From NCBI RefSeq assembly GCF_023898315.1, contig NC_064621.1, positions 135,530,521 through 135,594,520 of the forward strand: a stretch of 64,000 bases of DNA, written 5' to 3'. Shown piece after piece: positions 45,835 through 56,604 of this stretch. The position numbers were made by a program, and so were the translations under genes. Source of the stretch: Schistocerca nitens (Eukaryota > Arthropoda > Insecta > Orthoptera > Acrididae). The notes under the pieces are model-generated. The model made no database searches, was not told the DNA's origin, and saw only the letters and a program-made list of their open reading frames with translations. The number at the start of each line of letters is the position of its first letter. The stretch's first letter is position 1.

Positions 45835-46990
45835 GGTAAGACCTTGAGAGCTGGCAATAATCTCTTAGGATGTAAAGGTTGGCTACAGCGCGCATACACA
45901 AGCTCTGGAATCTAAGATACTGTTGTCGCTCCTCGCAGCGCACGGATTAACTAGTGGCAGTTTTGAAGCCAGTGTAGGAATCCGCCTGCTGTGGTGCGCA
46001 CGCGTCTTGGGCGAGGGGTCGTCGCCGAGCTGCCGTACTGCCGTGTCCGCCAGCAGCGACACAAGATTTGGTATTTAGTTGATATTTTTTATAATTTGCA
46101 GCGCGCTTATTAATTTAAAGAAAAGGGTTCGTGTATATGCGTAGCAGCATACGGTAGTTTCGATAATGATAGTTGAATTCTTAAGGGGAAACCATTGTTA
46201 GATTAAGTATTGATTTTTGTCATTGATTTCTTTTATAATTGTCAGGGAATTGTTTCACTATGTATTCAATTGAGAAGTATTTCAGTCCGTCTCAAGAGTT
46301 CGATTAATTTGTAATATTGCTTTAATGCCACTGGAGGCAGATTTACAAACGATGCGATTGTTCAAGGAGCTTCTAGCGTTTTGTTAAGTGAATGAGAAAG
46401 AATCGCTTTCAGAATATAGTTTTTTGTTTGGGTTATCATTTATCGAGTTTCGATTTGACCAAACCCTTTCTCTTGAATTATATGTAGTTGCAGTAAGCAG
46501 CCGCAGCAACAGCAGGAGCCGCCATACAGAACATGCATTGCACTCAGCATGAACAAAAGTTTTTTTATGTTTCTGTTAAATAATGGAATGCAGCAGATCA
46601 AGCAGTGGCAGCAGAAAGACCAAGTAAGTTATTTGTAGCGCACAGGACCAATAAAAAAAATAAAGTTTAGGCGATCTCTGTAATAGTAAAGTTAACAAGA
46701 GCACAAGCACGAGATTTTCAGTAGAAAACACGAGATAAGAAGATAGACCTCGTAACTTTCAACCTTAGCAGATGATTGATACACAGTACATCATCTGAAT
46801 GACTAGTCATGTTACAAAACAGAAAGACCTGTTGAGGACGTTACCATTTCTTCACAGGTAGTTTTACGGTAAACATTGCAAAATATGATTCTAGAAAAGG
46901 AGTTATGTAAGAAACAGAAGTCAGTACCGGGGGATATTTTTTCCATGAGTTTAATTTTGTTACTCTCTTTTTACGAAATAGTAAAAGCAA
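45835..46990. other. Unassigned AT-rich DNA
   Basis: No gene, terminal repeats or known family recognised. Confidence 0.45.
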
Positions 46991-47004
46991 TCAGAAATAG
47001 TATT

Positions 47005-48257
47005 CCAGAATGAGATTCTCACTCTGCAGCGGAGTGCGCACTGATATGAAACTTCCTGGCAGATTAAAACTGTGTGCCCGACCGAGACTCGAACTCGGAA
47101 CCTTCGCCTTTCGCGGTCCGGCACACAGCTTTAATCTGCCAGGAAGTTTCATATCAGCGCACACTACGCTGCAGAGTGAAAATCTCTTTCTACAAACATC
47201 CCCCAGGCTGTGGCTAAGCCATGTCTCCGTAATATCCTTTCTTTCAGGAGTGCTAGTTCTGCAAGGTTTGCAGGAGAGCTTCTCTAAAGTTTGGAAAGTA
47301 GGAGACGAGATACTGGCAGAAGTGAAGCTTTGAGGACGGGGCGTGAGTCGTGCTTGGGTAGCTCAGGATTTCCTTGACTTCTGGCTCTATTTGCACGAAA
47401 GACATCATGCTATTTCCGGGCATACCAGATATCGACAGTGCTTCGCAAACTACCTATGGAGTGCCTTTCACAGGCCGCCGTGTAGCTGGAATGTTCCAGG
47501 CAGTGGCAGATGAGGTCAGACCGAACTGCAAACGACCATATATTGAACAATCTTATCAGTGGGCGCAGTCGCTGGGAAGCCTCACTACGACGTGGTAGCT
47601 TTCTTTTCATGCTATTTATGTTTCATATCTTCGATGGCGTCTTCATTCTGTTTTAGTTTTCCAGGCTTAGTTATCTGTGACTGTTCGCACATTGATTAAA
47701 AAAAAATATATATTAAGACGTGGGCAGGAGACCGGCGTTCGAATCCAAATAAATACACAAGAACAAGAAAAGAACAAAATGAACAACAAATACAATTTAA
47801 TAAAGTATTATACCCTTTCCTTTCTCCTTTTATTTTATTTTTTTATATAAAGTTCAGAGGCATATTTAATTTTTGTTCGTTGGCGAAACCTGAAGTGGCG
47901 GCGAACGGCCGTCCTAGTTAGCTTTAGGATGAAAGTGGCGGTGGCACTAGCTTTGTTTTTGTTTATAGGCTAGATAGGTTTTTGGGGGTAGTATGGGTGA
48001 TAGGGGCCAACGCCTGAAGTGGAAGAGGTAATTTTCTTTCTTTATTTTAAAAAAAAAAAAGAGGTCCTTGGTTCAAGTCTTCCCAAAAAAAAAAGTTGGT
48101 AGAGCGCTTGCCCGCGAAAGGCAAAGGTCCCCAGTTCGAGTCTAAAATAAAAAAAAATTAAATAAAAAAAAAGATGGTAGAGCACTAGCCTGCGGAAGGC
48201 AAAGGTCCCGAGTTTCGAGTCTCGGTCGGGCACACAGTTTTAATCTGCCAGGAAATT
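47005..48257 (+). mobile_element. Composite tRNA-like retroposon bounded by a 14-bp duplication
   Basis: TCAGAAATAGTATT at 46991-47004 recurs at 48258-48271, so the whole 1253 bp appears to have entered as one piece. The left part is a palindrome (47028-47175) built from the element's 3' end, with an inverted tRNA-like T-arm (CCGAGACTCGAACTCGG). At 47354-47366 a tRNA-like head starts (GGGTAGCTCAG) but is cut and resumes at 48095 as GTTGGTAGAGCGCTTGCCCG. Between lie ~730 bp of foreign sequence ending in an A run. Three B-box units, each preceded or followed by A-rich runs, are strung together at 48061-48239 (GGTTCAAGTCTTC; CAGTTCGAGTCT; GAGTTTCGAGTCTCGG). It ends CACACAGTTTTAATCTGCC. The relative at 53880-54122 shows the simple form. 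Confidence 0.75.
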
Positions 48258-48271
48258 TCAGAAATAGTATT

Positions 48272-48429
48272 TGTTGAACCTGTTCTACTAATTAAAATAT
48301 TACAGCTGTATTTTTGTACTTATTTTCTGAAATAAACCGCAGTGCCTCTGTATTAATGGCACTTGGAACGAAGTTTCCTGTTGGCACTTAGAACCAGTCG
48401 GTTCACTGGTACGGCCTTAGAAGATTCTT

Positions 48430-48486
<57 letters not shown>

Positions 48487-48567
48487 TTTGACTGTTTTTG
48501 GCAGTGATGAGGTGGGAGACATAATTCTGTGTTATGAGAATACGTTAGCAATTTTTTATATACACAT

Positions 48568-48626
<59 letters not shown>

Positions 48627-48631
48627 TGTGT
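48272..48631. repeat. (TA)n and (GT)n microsatellites in unassigned DNA
   Basis: A pure TA run at about 48432-48483 and a GT run at 48571-48625. The GT run adjoins the 3' end of the minus-strand LINE at 48632 and may be its grown tail. Confidence 0.92.
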
Positions 48632-49745
48632 TTGGATCTTATGGGCGCCCAACGGCGGGGTCATCAGCGCCCTTACAATTATTAAAACAAACGAATGTGG
48701 AGATGAACTAAAATTTTTGTACACGCATGCGCTCGGAGTGACAACACAGTCGCTCTATGTCACATGCACTCTCAAATACACTAAAACTAGTTAGGAGGGA
48801 AGATAGCTAAGCAAAAAATTAAAACACACAGAAAACAAAACACATATGAGCTAAAAGAAAAGCACAGGGAAACGTGACTGGCTGACCAATTACAAAAAAC
48901 TTGGGTCAGCCAGCCACCCTGTTGAGAGATTAAAAATGTCTCCTTAAAATCTTTTCAAAAATGTTGGACAACTCACAAAATTTTAAAACCCGAACCGGAT
49001 TCATTTGATCATTACATAAAATAGACTGCAGATCTACTGGCACCGCGGTCTACTGGTCGGCAAAGAAACTGCAGTCCAGTAAAATATGGCGCACCGTGAT
49101 CTGCACGCCACAAGTATCACACATTGGAGGGTCCTCTCGCCGGAGTAAGAATCCATGTGTCATAGGGCCGTGGCGTATGCGAAGCCGAGTCAACGTGGCT
49201 GGAACAAAGTACTCCACGGCCGAGTTGTGAGCTTCACGACACGGAGCTAGTTGTCGGTCACTTCCAGCCACTCGTCTTCCCATCGACACAGAACTTTGTA
49301 TCTCAACAGCGAGGTGAGTGCATGCAGGGGGATGCCACACCGAAAGACCTGAGCGTCACGACACGCCTCCTTGGCTGCTCGATCAGCCCTTTTCGTTCCC
49401 CGAAATTCCCACGTGTCCTGGTACCCAGCCGACAGACACTTCCTTCCCCTGTCGTTGGAGGAGGGTATCCTGGTTATTCTGGGTTACTTTATCTGCTGGG
49501 TACAAACGTTGGAGAGAGTGAAGGGCGCTCAGAGAACCTGAACAGACGAGAAATGTAACACAGGGAAAACGTCTCGTCTGCTCGAGTGCCCGCAAGATCG
49601 CATATAATTCTGCGCCGAAGACAGTAAATTCTGGAGGCAGTCCGACCGTGAGGACACGATCCGGGAAAATGACAGAGCCACCAACGTAGCCCCCTGCTGA
49701 GACTGATACAAGTAATTTTCGTACAAAATGAGAGATATCGTGTTG
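48632..49745 (-). mobile_element. 5'-truncated LINE 3' end with RNase H
   Basis: The minus frame 49383-49760 encodes an RNase H-like domain (GLPPEFTVFGAELYAILRAL; VGWVPGHVGISGNEKG, with FLVCSGSLSAL where the family has SDS). The frame 49050-49340 gives the downstream region LTRLRIRHGPMTHGFLLRRE and a C-C-H-C knuckle (MCDTCGVQITVRHILLDC). This order is typical of I/R1-type LINEs. The 3' end reads GCGCTGATGACCCCGCCG. The frame change between the two parts makes it dead. Confidence 0.9.
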
Positions 49746-49864
49746 TTGTTTGCCTAACAAATGTGAGATCTGGTAGTCAGAACGTTATCCATTTGTGCTC
49801 TGGAGCAATTCTAGCCCCCATGATCTCCATGGTACCTGCTGTTGGCATGCTAGTAAATAACGAT

Positions 49865-51031
49865 GTTGTTGTTGTTGTTGTGGTCTTCAGTCCTGAGACT
49901 GGTTTGATGCAGCTCTCCATGCTACTCTATCCTGTGCAAGCTTCTTCATCTCCCAGTACCTACTGCAATCTACATCCTTCTGAATCTGCTTAGTGTATTC
50001 ATCTCTTGGTCTCCCTCTACGATTTTTACCCTCCACGCTGCCCTCCAATGCTAAATTTGTGATCCCTTGATGCCTCAAAACATGTCCTACCAACCGATCC
50101 CTTCTTCTAGTCAAGTTGTGCCACAAACTTCTCTTCTCCCCAATCCTATTCAATACCTCCTCATTAGTTACGTGATCTACCCACCTTATCTTCAGCATTC
50201 TTCTGTAGCACCACATTTCGAAAGCTTCTATTCTCTTCTTGTCCAAACTGGTTATCGTCCATGTTTCACTTCCATACATGGCTACACTCCATACAAATAC
50301 TTTTAGAAACGACTTCCTGACACTTAAATCTATACTCGATGTTAACAAACTTCTCTTCTTCAGAAACGATTTCCTTGCCATTGCCAGTATACATTTTATA
50401 TCCTCTCTACTTCAACCATCATCAGTTATTTTACTCCCTAAATAGCAAAACTCCTTTACTACTTTAAGTGTCTCATTTCCTAATCTAATACCCTCAGCAT
50501 CACCCGATTTAATTTGACTACATTCCATTATCCTCGTTGTGCTTTTGTTGATGTTCATCTTATATCCTCCTTTCAAGACACTGTCCATTCCGTTCAACTG
50601 CTCTTCCAAGTCCTTTGCTGTCTCTGACAGAATTACAATGTCATCGGCGAACCTCAAAGTTTTTACTTCTTCTCCATGAATTTTAATACCTACTCCGAAT
50701 TTTTATTTTGTTTCCTTTACTGCTTGCTCAATATACAGATTGAATAACATCGGGGAGAGGCTACAACCCTGTCTCACTCCTTTCCCAACCACTGCTTCCC
50801 TTTTATGCCCCTCGACTCTTATAACTGCCATCTGGTTTCTGTACAAATTGTAAATAGCCTTTCGCTCCCTGTATTTTACCCCTGCCACCTTCAGAATTTG
50901 AAAGAGAGTATTCCAGTTAACGTTGTCAAAAGCTTTCTCTAAGTCTACAAATGCTAGAAACGTAGGTTTGCCTTTTCTTAATCTTTGTTCTAAGATAAGT
51001 CGTAAAGTTAGTATTGCCTCACGTGTTCCAC
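49865..51031 (-). mobile_element. 5'-truncated LINE (family 1), longest copy
   Basis: Minus frames in order: 50703-51050 (RT fingers/palm, FLAFVDLEKAFDNVNWNTLF; GVRQGCSLSPMLFNLYIEQA), 50412-50657 (MRFADDIVILSETAKDLEEQ, active site; EFCYLGSKITDDG) and 49887-50381 (AMYGSETWTITSLDKKRIEA; EGKNRRGRPRDEYTKQIQKD). The (CAA)n tail is at 49865. A perfect 12-bp duplication GTAAATAACGAT lies at 49853-49864 and 51032-51043. Frame changes near 50400 and 50680 break it. The endonuclease was lost by truncation. Confidence 0.95.
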
Positions 51032-51043
51032 GTAAATAACGAT

Positions 51044-52218
51044 TTGACATCGAATCTCACTAGTACCTCAGATGTGGATTCTTTTACTGCGAAAATATTT
51101 ACGAAAAATATTATAATTTTCACAAAATAGTTTCTTATTCCGAGAAGATACTTCATACTCTCTGATAAATGAGTAGCTAGGAAGTACTTTGTAGGATTAA
51201 TCCCACTCAATACCGGCTTCAGCGGACGTCCTCCTTAAACAACCTTTTGTAGACCGTATATTTTACTGAGTGTGGCGTCAGAGTTTTGGCAACAGAGCAG
51301 TCCCTTCTGGAGTATGATAACAGATTAGTTTTCATACTATATTGTTCGTTAGATCACATTTAAGCTTACGGTACACCGGCCCCGCCACGTTCTGACGATC
51401 AGTGAAGATGTTTAAAGAGAAGTACGACGTGGCCTAACTACTGAGAAGGTTTTATCACCAGCGACAACGGACACGAAGGCCTCGAGACTAATAGCCTTAG
51501 GCAGGGCTTAATTTCGGCCGGAACGTGTTTCGGCACCTCCCAGAGACACCCCCCTCCCCCATTTTTTTTTCTGTTCAGCACCGGAGATTTGAAATAGTAC
51601 ACGTGTATTAAATTACAACGTAACTATAATCTGCCGCTGCGCCAGTACAAGTAAACGTGACAGTGGGTCGCCAACGTGATGTGACGGGCAGGAGGTACCG
51701 TGTGTGTGTGTGTGTGTGTTTTTGTGTGTGTGTACGCACGTACACTATACCCATGATAAGTTGGGACTCAATAAAATTAAAATCAGCTTCAGCGAAGCCG
51801 ACCATTTCAATCAAGGTCTCAAATGCGTTGATTGCATTTCCTGCAATATGTATTCTACGTGTAAAACGTTTTTCGGTCAGATTGCAGCAAATGTGTTAAC
51901 ATTTATGACAACAGATCACTTTTCATTGTTTGTGGTTTAATAAATAAATATCCAGTTTGCAGCGGTTACTCGTGAAATATGTTTTTCTCAGTTAAAAGAC
52001 AGTATGGGTTTATAGCAAAGAACAAATCTTTCGTCTCTATGGCGAGTTTATCATTTTCTGATTATTATAACGTAATGTATAGCGTCACAGAATTTTCCAA
52101 TTTAATCGTTAGTTCCGAATAAAATTGGTAAATTTTTTATCAGATCTCTCTTTAATTGCTGTTGCTAACAACAAAATCCCACGACCCTTGAATTTTCATA
52201 ATTGATTTCCAGAAATTA
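51044..52218. other. Unassigned DNA carrying the left arm of a large inverted repeat
   Basis: 51314-51570 is the left arm of the 51314-55975 inverted pair. A short GT run lies at 51698-51740. No gene recognised. Confidence 0.5.
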
Positions 52219-52223
52219 ATTTC

Positions 52224-52457
52224 TGTGGTGTCACCGCCAGACACCACACTTGCTAGGTGGTAGCCTTTAAATCGGCCGCGGTCCAGTAGTATACGTCGGA
52301 CCCGCGTGTCGCCACTGTCAGTAATTGCAGACCGAGCGCCACCACACGGCATTCATTACGTATCCTGTTTCAGACCTCACGCCTGCATGCGTGAGTTTAA
52401 GCGCGTGCCTTTCGGCTTCCTCTCATTGTGTCTAGGCTGTCTTGTCTAGACACAACA
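52224..52457. repeat. Solo LTR, same family as the element at 63291
   Basis: It starts TGTGGTGTCACCGCCAGAC and ends GACACAACA, with ATTTC on both sides (52219-52223 and 52458-52462). It is shorter than the related LTR at 63291-63791. No internal element part remains, as expected after LTR-LTR recombination. It is a fossil. Confidence 0.88.
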
Positions 52458-52462
52458 ATTTC

Positions 52463-53867
52463 TGTATGTATTTGAGTAAATTATTGTTGTGTGAATCTGT
52501 GCCATAGACAGAGAATGCATTTCTTTGGTTATGCTCACTGCGGGAAGCAAGATATTGAAATAGTTAAATTACATGGCATTTTCCACAACTATGGTTTTCG
52601 TTTAGAAACAATACCCGTTGGTGCGTATTTTATGGTCAGGCATATTGTAACTTAACTGCATTACAGTTTTGTTATAGAAGTAATTTTATTTAAACTAATT
52701 TCTGTGGGGCCATAATAGCCTGTGTTCTGTGTTTAGAATAATGTATGTTCAATAGCGCGAGCAGAACAAAAGGTAATGTTTATTGATCGATTTGGTAGAC
52801 AGTACTGACAATAGTTGAATGCAATGCTTTGGCGTCGCGCAGCGTCACAACAGCAGTTAGGCCTACATTCCGTACAGATTCAGAATTACTTTCCAAATTA
52901 CAATGCTTAGCAAGTTGCACTGGCAAGCGCGCTTCATGTTTCAGTTTGATTACAGAGAAATAATCAGTAGATGCAGAAAGAAAGAGACGGAACTGACTTT
53001 CTGAGTCAAGTGGAAAAGGCCTCTCCTCACGCCACCACCGAGAAGCGGTTCTCTGCGCGCTCTCGCATTCAAATGGCACGGATCGGCATGCCACCACTGG
53101 CAACGTGTGCTGCTGTTCCTGTGAGAGGTTTTAATGCCGCCGCGACCAGCTTTGATGCTGCCGCCATTGTTACTACTATGCTGCAGTTACGTGCCGATTG
53201 TTCGCATGCGGCGATCCGCTGCTTGGCCCGGTCAGCGGCGCCACGGAGTAGTTGTGTCAAGGCCGCCAAAAATTACAAACAACAATGGTGGTTTTTCAGT
53301 TCAATTTTTACACCTACAGTCTCATGTCAATTAAATGGTAAAGACCTCCCTCTTTGGCTAGTAACGTAGAAACTACTTGATTATCTTACGAGTGTAAAAG
53401 TAAGTCATAGATATTTTTTATTCTATTAGCTACGTTTTACATTTAGAAGCAAATTTATTTATTGCCTGTATAAATAAAACTTGTGATTTGTTTTTCACTC
53501 ATTATCGTGAAAATTTCAAATGACAAAATGTGACTGAATATTTTCCCCATGGCAATGTAACATGATGCGGGGAGGGGAGGAGAGGAGAGGAGGAAGATTA
53601 CGGCAGCGTCAGGGTGAGGAGGGGGGAAGGGGGAATGTTTTATCTTTATCTTGCATTGCAGGCGAGACGCAATGATATGGTACAAAATGCACAAGGAATT
53701 AAAGTTTCGTGAAGACGTGGGAAATCGGAATTGTGCGAGACCCAGATGGAGCAGGAATATCCTTATCGTAATTAACCGCTGAATTCCTTGTTTATTAATA
53801 CTGAACACACGTTCATAGTGCAGCTACACAGCAACTGTTCGAACGTTGCGGCTGGCAGAATTTAAAA
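52463..53867. other. Unassigned DNA
   Basis: The stretch 53030-53270 is GC-richer with frames on both strands (52971-53369 plus, 53069-53269 minus), neither convincing. A G-rich purine tract lies at 53571-53637. Confidence 0.45.
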
Positions 53868-53879
53868 ACATCATGTCAT

Positions 53880-54122
53880 AAAAAACTTCCTGGCAGATTA
53901 AAACTGTGTGCCGGACCGAGACTCGAACTCGGGACCTTTGCCTTTCGCACAGCTGTGAGGACGGGTCGTGAGTCGTGGTTGGGTAGCTCAGTTGGTAGAG
54001 CACTTGCCCGCGAAAGGCAAAGGTCCCGAGTTCGAGTCTCGGTCCGGCACACAGTTTTAATCTGCCAGGAAGTTTCATATCAGCGCACACTCCGCTGCGG
54101 AGTGAAAATCTCATTCTGGAAT
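53880..54122 (+). mobile_element. Palindromic tRNA-like retroposon
   Basis: The right half starts with a tRNA-like unit: TAGCTCAGTTGGTAGAGC (A box region), TTGCC...GGCAA anticodon stem, GAGTTCGAGTCTCGG (T arm). It continues CACACAGTTTTAATCTGCCA and GTGAAAATCTCATTCTGG. The left half (53885-53948) is an inverted copy of 54013-54076, about 64 bp and essentially perfect. Flanks CATCATGTCATA (~53868) and CATGATGTCATA (~54124) suggest one insertion. Position 33 of the anticodon loop is G, not U, so it is not a functional tRNA gene. Confidence 0.85.
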
Positions 54123-54123
54123 C

Positions 54124-55351
54124 ATGATGTCATAGTCACGAAGACTACCGACTTGTGCCAATACGTATGAAGCAGAACTATGGAGCAAAGTGGCACTGGT
54201 ACGGCGGCAGGTGGTGGCAGCTGTTGTTTATATTGGAACCTTCTGGTGTTATGTTTTTGATTATATTGTGGATTAAAAACATGAACTTCAGAACAGTATT
54301 TTCTAAAAAATGATGTCTCACTGTAAGTCTTATCACAAGTCTCTCTCTGGCCGGCGGAGGGGGAGGGGGTGGGGGCAAGGGTTTGAAGGGGGCGCGTTCC
54401 GGCACCTAGAAATTAAGCACTGGCCTTGGGGATACTTTGGTGACCGCTCACTGAAGGCCGCAAGGGTCGGGCGCACTGTACCAGTTAACAGACGGGATGC
54501 GAACGGCACGAGGTGAACTGCGCGCAGCACGTGTAGCTGGCTGTTAAACAGTGTGCCGCCGTTCTGGGAAGTGCGGCGGTTTCTTGCCGGCAGGCAGTAC
54601 GCCGCAAACAAGTTCGGCCCGCCGCTGCTGCTGTTCCTCTGGTCTGGAAGCTTCGCCGGCAGCGCGGAGAACCGGCGGCGCACAAGAAAAGGGCCCCGCG
54701 GTCGGCGGCTGGGGAGCCGGGCTGTTAGCGCGATTAAAGCGTTAATGAAGTGGCGGTCGGGCCGTCTGGCTGGGACGGCCCCGCGCGCGCCGCGCTGTGG
54801 CGGTGCCGGGGTGGGGAGCGCGCGGCGCCAGATGCAGGCGATCGGCAGGCTGCTGCTGCTGCCGCGCCGGCCGGCTATTGACAAATAGGCTGTCAGCCGC
54901 GCAAGACGGATGGTGCGGCGTGGCGCGGCGTGGCCTCGGCTGGCGGGATGGCCCGTGTCGCGGCCACCTGCCGCACTCGCAGACCGTCTCCTCGTACCGC
55001 AGGAGGCGCCAGACGCAGAGCGGGGTGCGTTGCACGCAGCAGGAGGCTTCGTAAGGCGTACCTTCTTCTGTGTGCTTCATTAGGTTGCTGAAAGGGTCCG
55101 TTCTCCATCACAACAGTACCGAGGCGATGCTGTGCATCTTCAAGAACGCCCAAGCCTGTCACATGAATGTAACTACATGCAATTTGTTTTATGAACATAT
55201 TGCAAATTTTATAATTATGAATATTTAATAAAAACATACCGTTTTTAGCATTACGTTTTGGTTGGTAGTAAATTAGGAAGTGGTGTTAGTCTCTTTGTTA
55301 GATGTTACATCCGCAATCGAATCGCCAGATCGGTCTTAACAGGCCGTCCAA
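54124..55351. other. Unassigned DNA with a GC-rich block
   Basis: 54340-54480 belongs to the inverted-repeat structure and includes a G-rich tract. 54540-55050 is very GC- and CpG-rich. Frames run on both strands, for example 54333-54884 minus (183 codons) and 54742-55080 minus, but they are Arg/Ala/Pro-rich with no domain and are probably by-products of composition. Confidence 0.5.
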
Positions 55352-55545
55352 GCCGGCCGGAGTGGCCGAGCGTTTCTAGGCACTTGTCTGGAACCACGGG
55401 ACCGCTACGGTCGCAGGTTCCAATCCTGCGTCGGTCATGGATGGGTGTGATCTCCTCAGGTTAGTTAGGTTTAAGTAGCTCTAAGTTCTAGAGGACTGAT
55501 CACCTCAGATGTTAAGTCCCATAGTGCTCAGAGCCATTTGAACCA
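55352..55545 (+). mobile_element. tRNA-derived SINE (type A), older copy
   Basis: Type A sequence with changes in the head (B box GGTTCCAATCC) and a small loss before it. No clear target duplication. It interrupts the large inverted-repeat structure. Confidence 0.88.
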
Positions 55546-55681
55546 TACAGCCCGGCCCTTGCGGTCTTCAGTAAGGGGTCAACAAAGTAACCTAAGGCCT
55601 TCGTGCCCGTTGTCGCTGGTGATAAAACCTTCTGAATTGTTAGGCCACGTTGTACTCCTCTTTAAACATCTTCACTAATCA

Positions 55682-55877
55682 AAAATTCAAATGGCTCTGA
55701 GCACTATGGGACTTAACATCTGTGGTCATCAGTCCCCTAGAACTTAGAACTACTTAAACCTAACTAACCTAAGGACATCACACACATCCATGCCCGAGGC
55801 AGGATTCGAACCTGCGACCGTAGCGGTCACGCGGTTCCAGACTGAAGCGCCTAGAACCGCACGGCCACTCCGGCCGG
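55682..55877 (-). mobile_element. tRNA-derived SINE (type A)
   Basis: Minus-strand copy with a perfect 15-bp duplication CATCTTCACTAATCA at 55667-55681 and 55878-55892. It splits the right arm of the large inverted repeat. Confidence 0.96.
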
Positions 55878-55977
55878 CATCTTCACTAATCATCGGAGCT
55901 TGGCGGCGCCGGTGTACCGTAAGCTGAAATGTGATCTCACGAACAATGTCGTATGAAAACTAATATGTTATCATACT

Positions 55978-56402
55978 TCTCTTTGCGTCTTTGAGACAGG
56001 CTATTTATGGTGAGGCGCGTGCGCAAGTCGAGAGGGTGGGTCCGCGCATGAGCCGAGTCAGTCTGTGACGTGACGTGCTTTCGATGTTGTCGTTGTGGGG
56101 AGTTTACAACACCATGTCACGTAGCACGGCCGTATGCCGTGAGGACCGGTTGGTCGCCACTGGCCAGTCGTGTCAATACAACTTTAATACTTTTCCGCAG
56201 GGGCCCATGCTTCTTCGTTGCTCCAACCCAACTGATCTCACGGCATACGGCCGGGCCAAGTGAATGGTGTCGCCAACTCCCCACAACGACAACATCGAAA
56301 GCACGTCACGTCACAGACTGACTCGGCTCATGCGCGGACCCACTCTCCTCGACTTGCGCACGCGCCTCACCATAAATAGCCTGTCTCAAAGGCGCAAAGA
56401 GA
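55978..56402. repeat. Near-perfect 425-bp palindrome, ~165-bp arms
   Basis: The left arm (55978-56141) starts CTCTTTGCGTCTTTGAGACA and the right arm (56232-56402) is its inverse. Mismatches are few until the inner ~25 bp, which diverge more. The ~90-bp spacer is unrelated. It begins within a few bases of the outer end of the 51314-55975 structure. No gene recognised. Confidence 0.93.
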
Positions 56403-56604
56403 ACAAGGCACAGGGACAACGATCAAAGATGGAAGTAAGAATCGATATCGCCTGGCGCCAGGAACCCACCGGCTTACAGACGCTACTAATTTTTGCAGCC
56501 GACATCAGCATGTAGACAGACGCTGACCACGTAGCCGCTTATTGCAACTTGGACACGACGTGTATTTTTGTTCTGCTTAGTGGATTGCCTCTTCCGCTAG
56601 ATCC
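56403..56604. other. Unassigned spacer
   Basis: Short stretch between the palindrome and the jockey-type LINE. Nothing recognised. Confidence 0.45.

Larger units (their letters stand above)
51314..55975. repeat. Large inverted-repeat structure, 4.7 kb, nested insertions
   Basis: 51314-51480 (GTATGATAACAGATTAGTTT ... TTTATCACCAGCGACAACGG, CACGAAGGCCT) recurs inverted at 55590-55975, where a SINE (55682-55892) splits the arm. A second pair, with GGGCTTAATTTC and CGGCACCT landmarks, links 51500-51570 to the inverse at 54350-54440. A short block with CTGAAG.CCGCAAGGG occurs at 54436-54480 and inverted at 55548-55595. A solo LTR, a tRNA-like palindrome and SINEs lie inside. No transposase recognised. 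Confidence 0.78.

Noticed and set aside
53989-54056. Functional tRNA gene
   Set aside because: The cloverleaf-like unit has G instead of U at position 33, no clean acceptor stem, and it continues into the repeat body seen at 47005-48257. It is a retroposon head.
54333-54884. 183-codon protein on minus
   Set aside because: Arg/Pro/Ala-rich, in a very GC-rich block with long frames on both strands, and no domain. Likely a composition effect.
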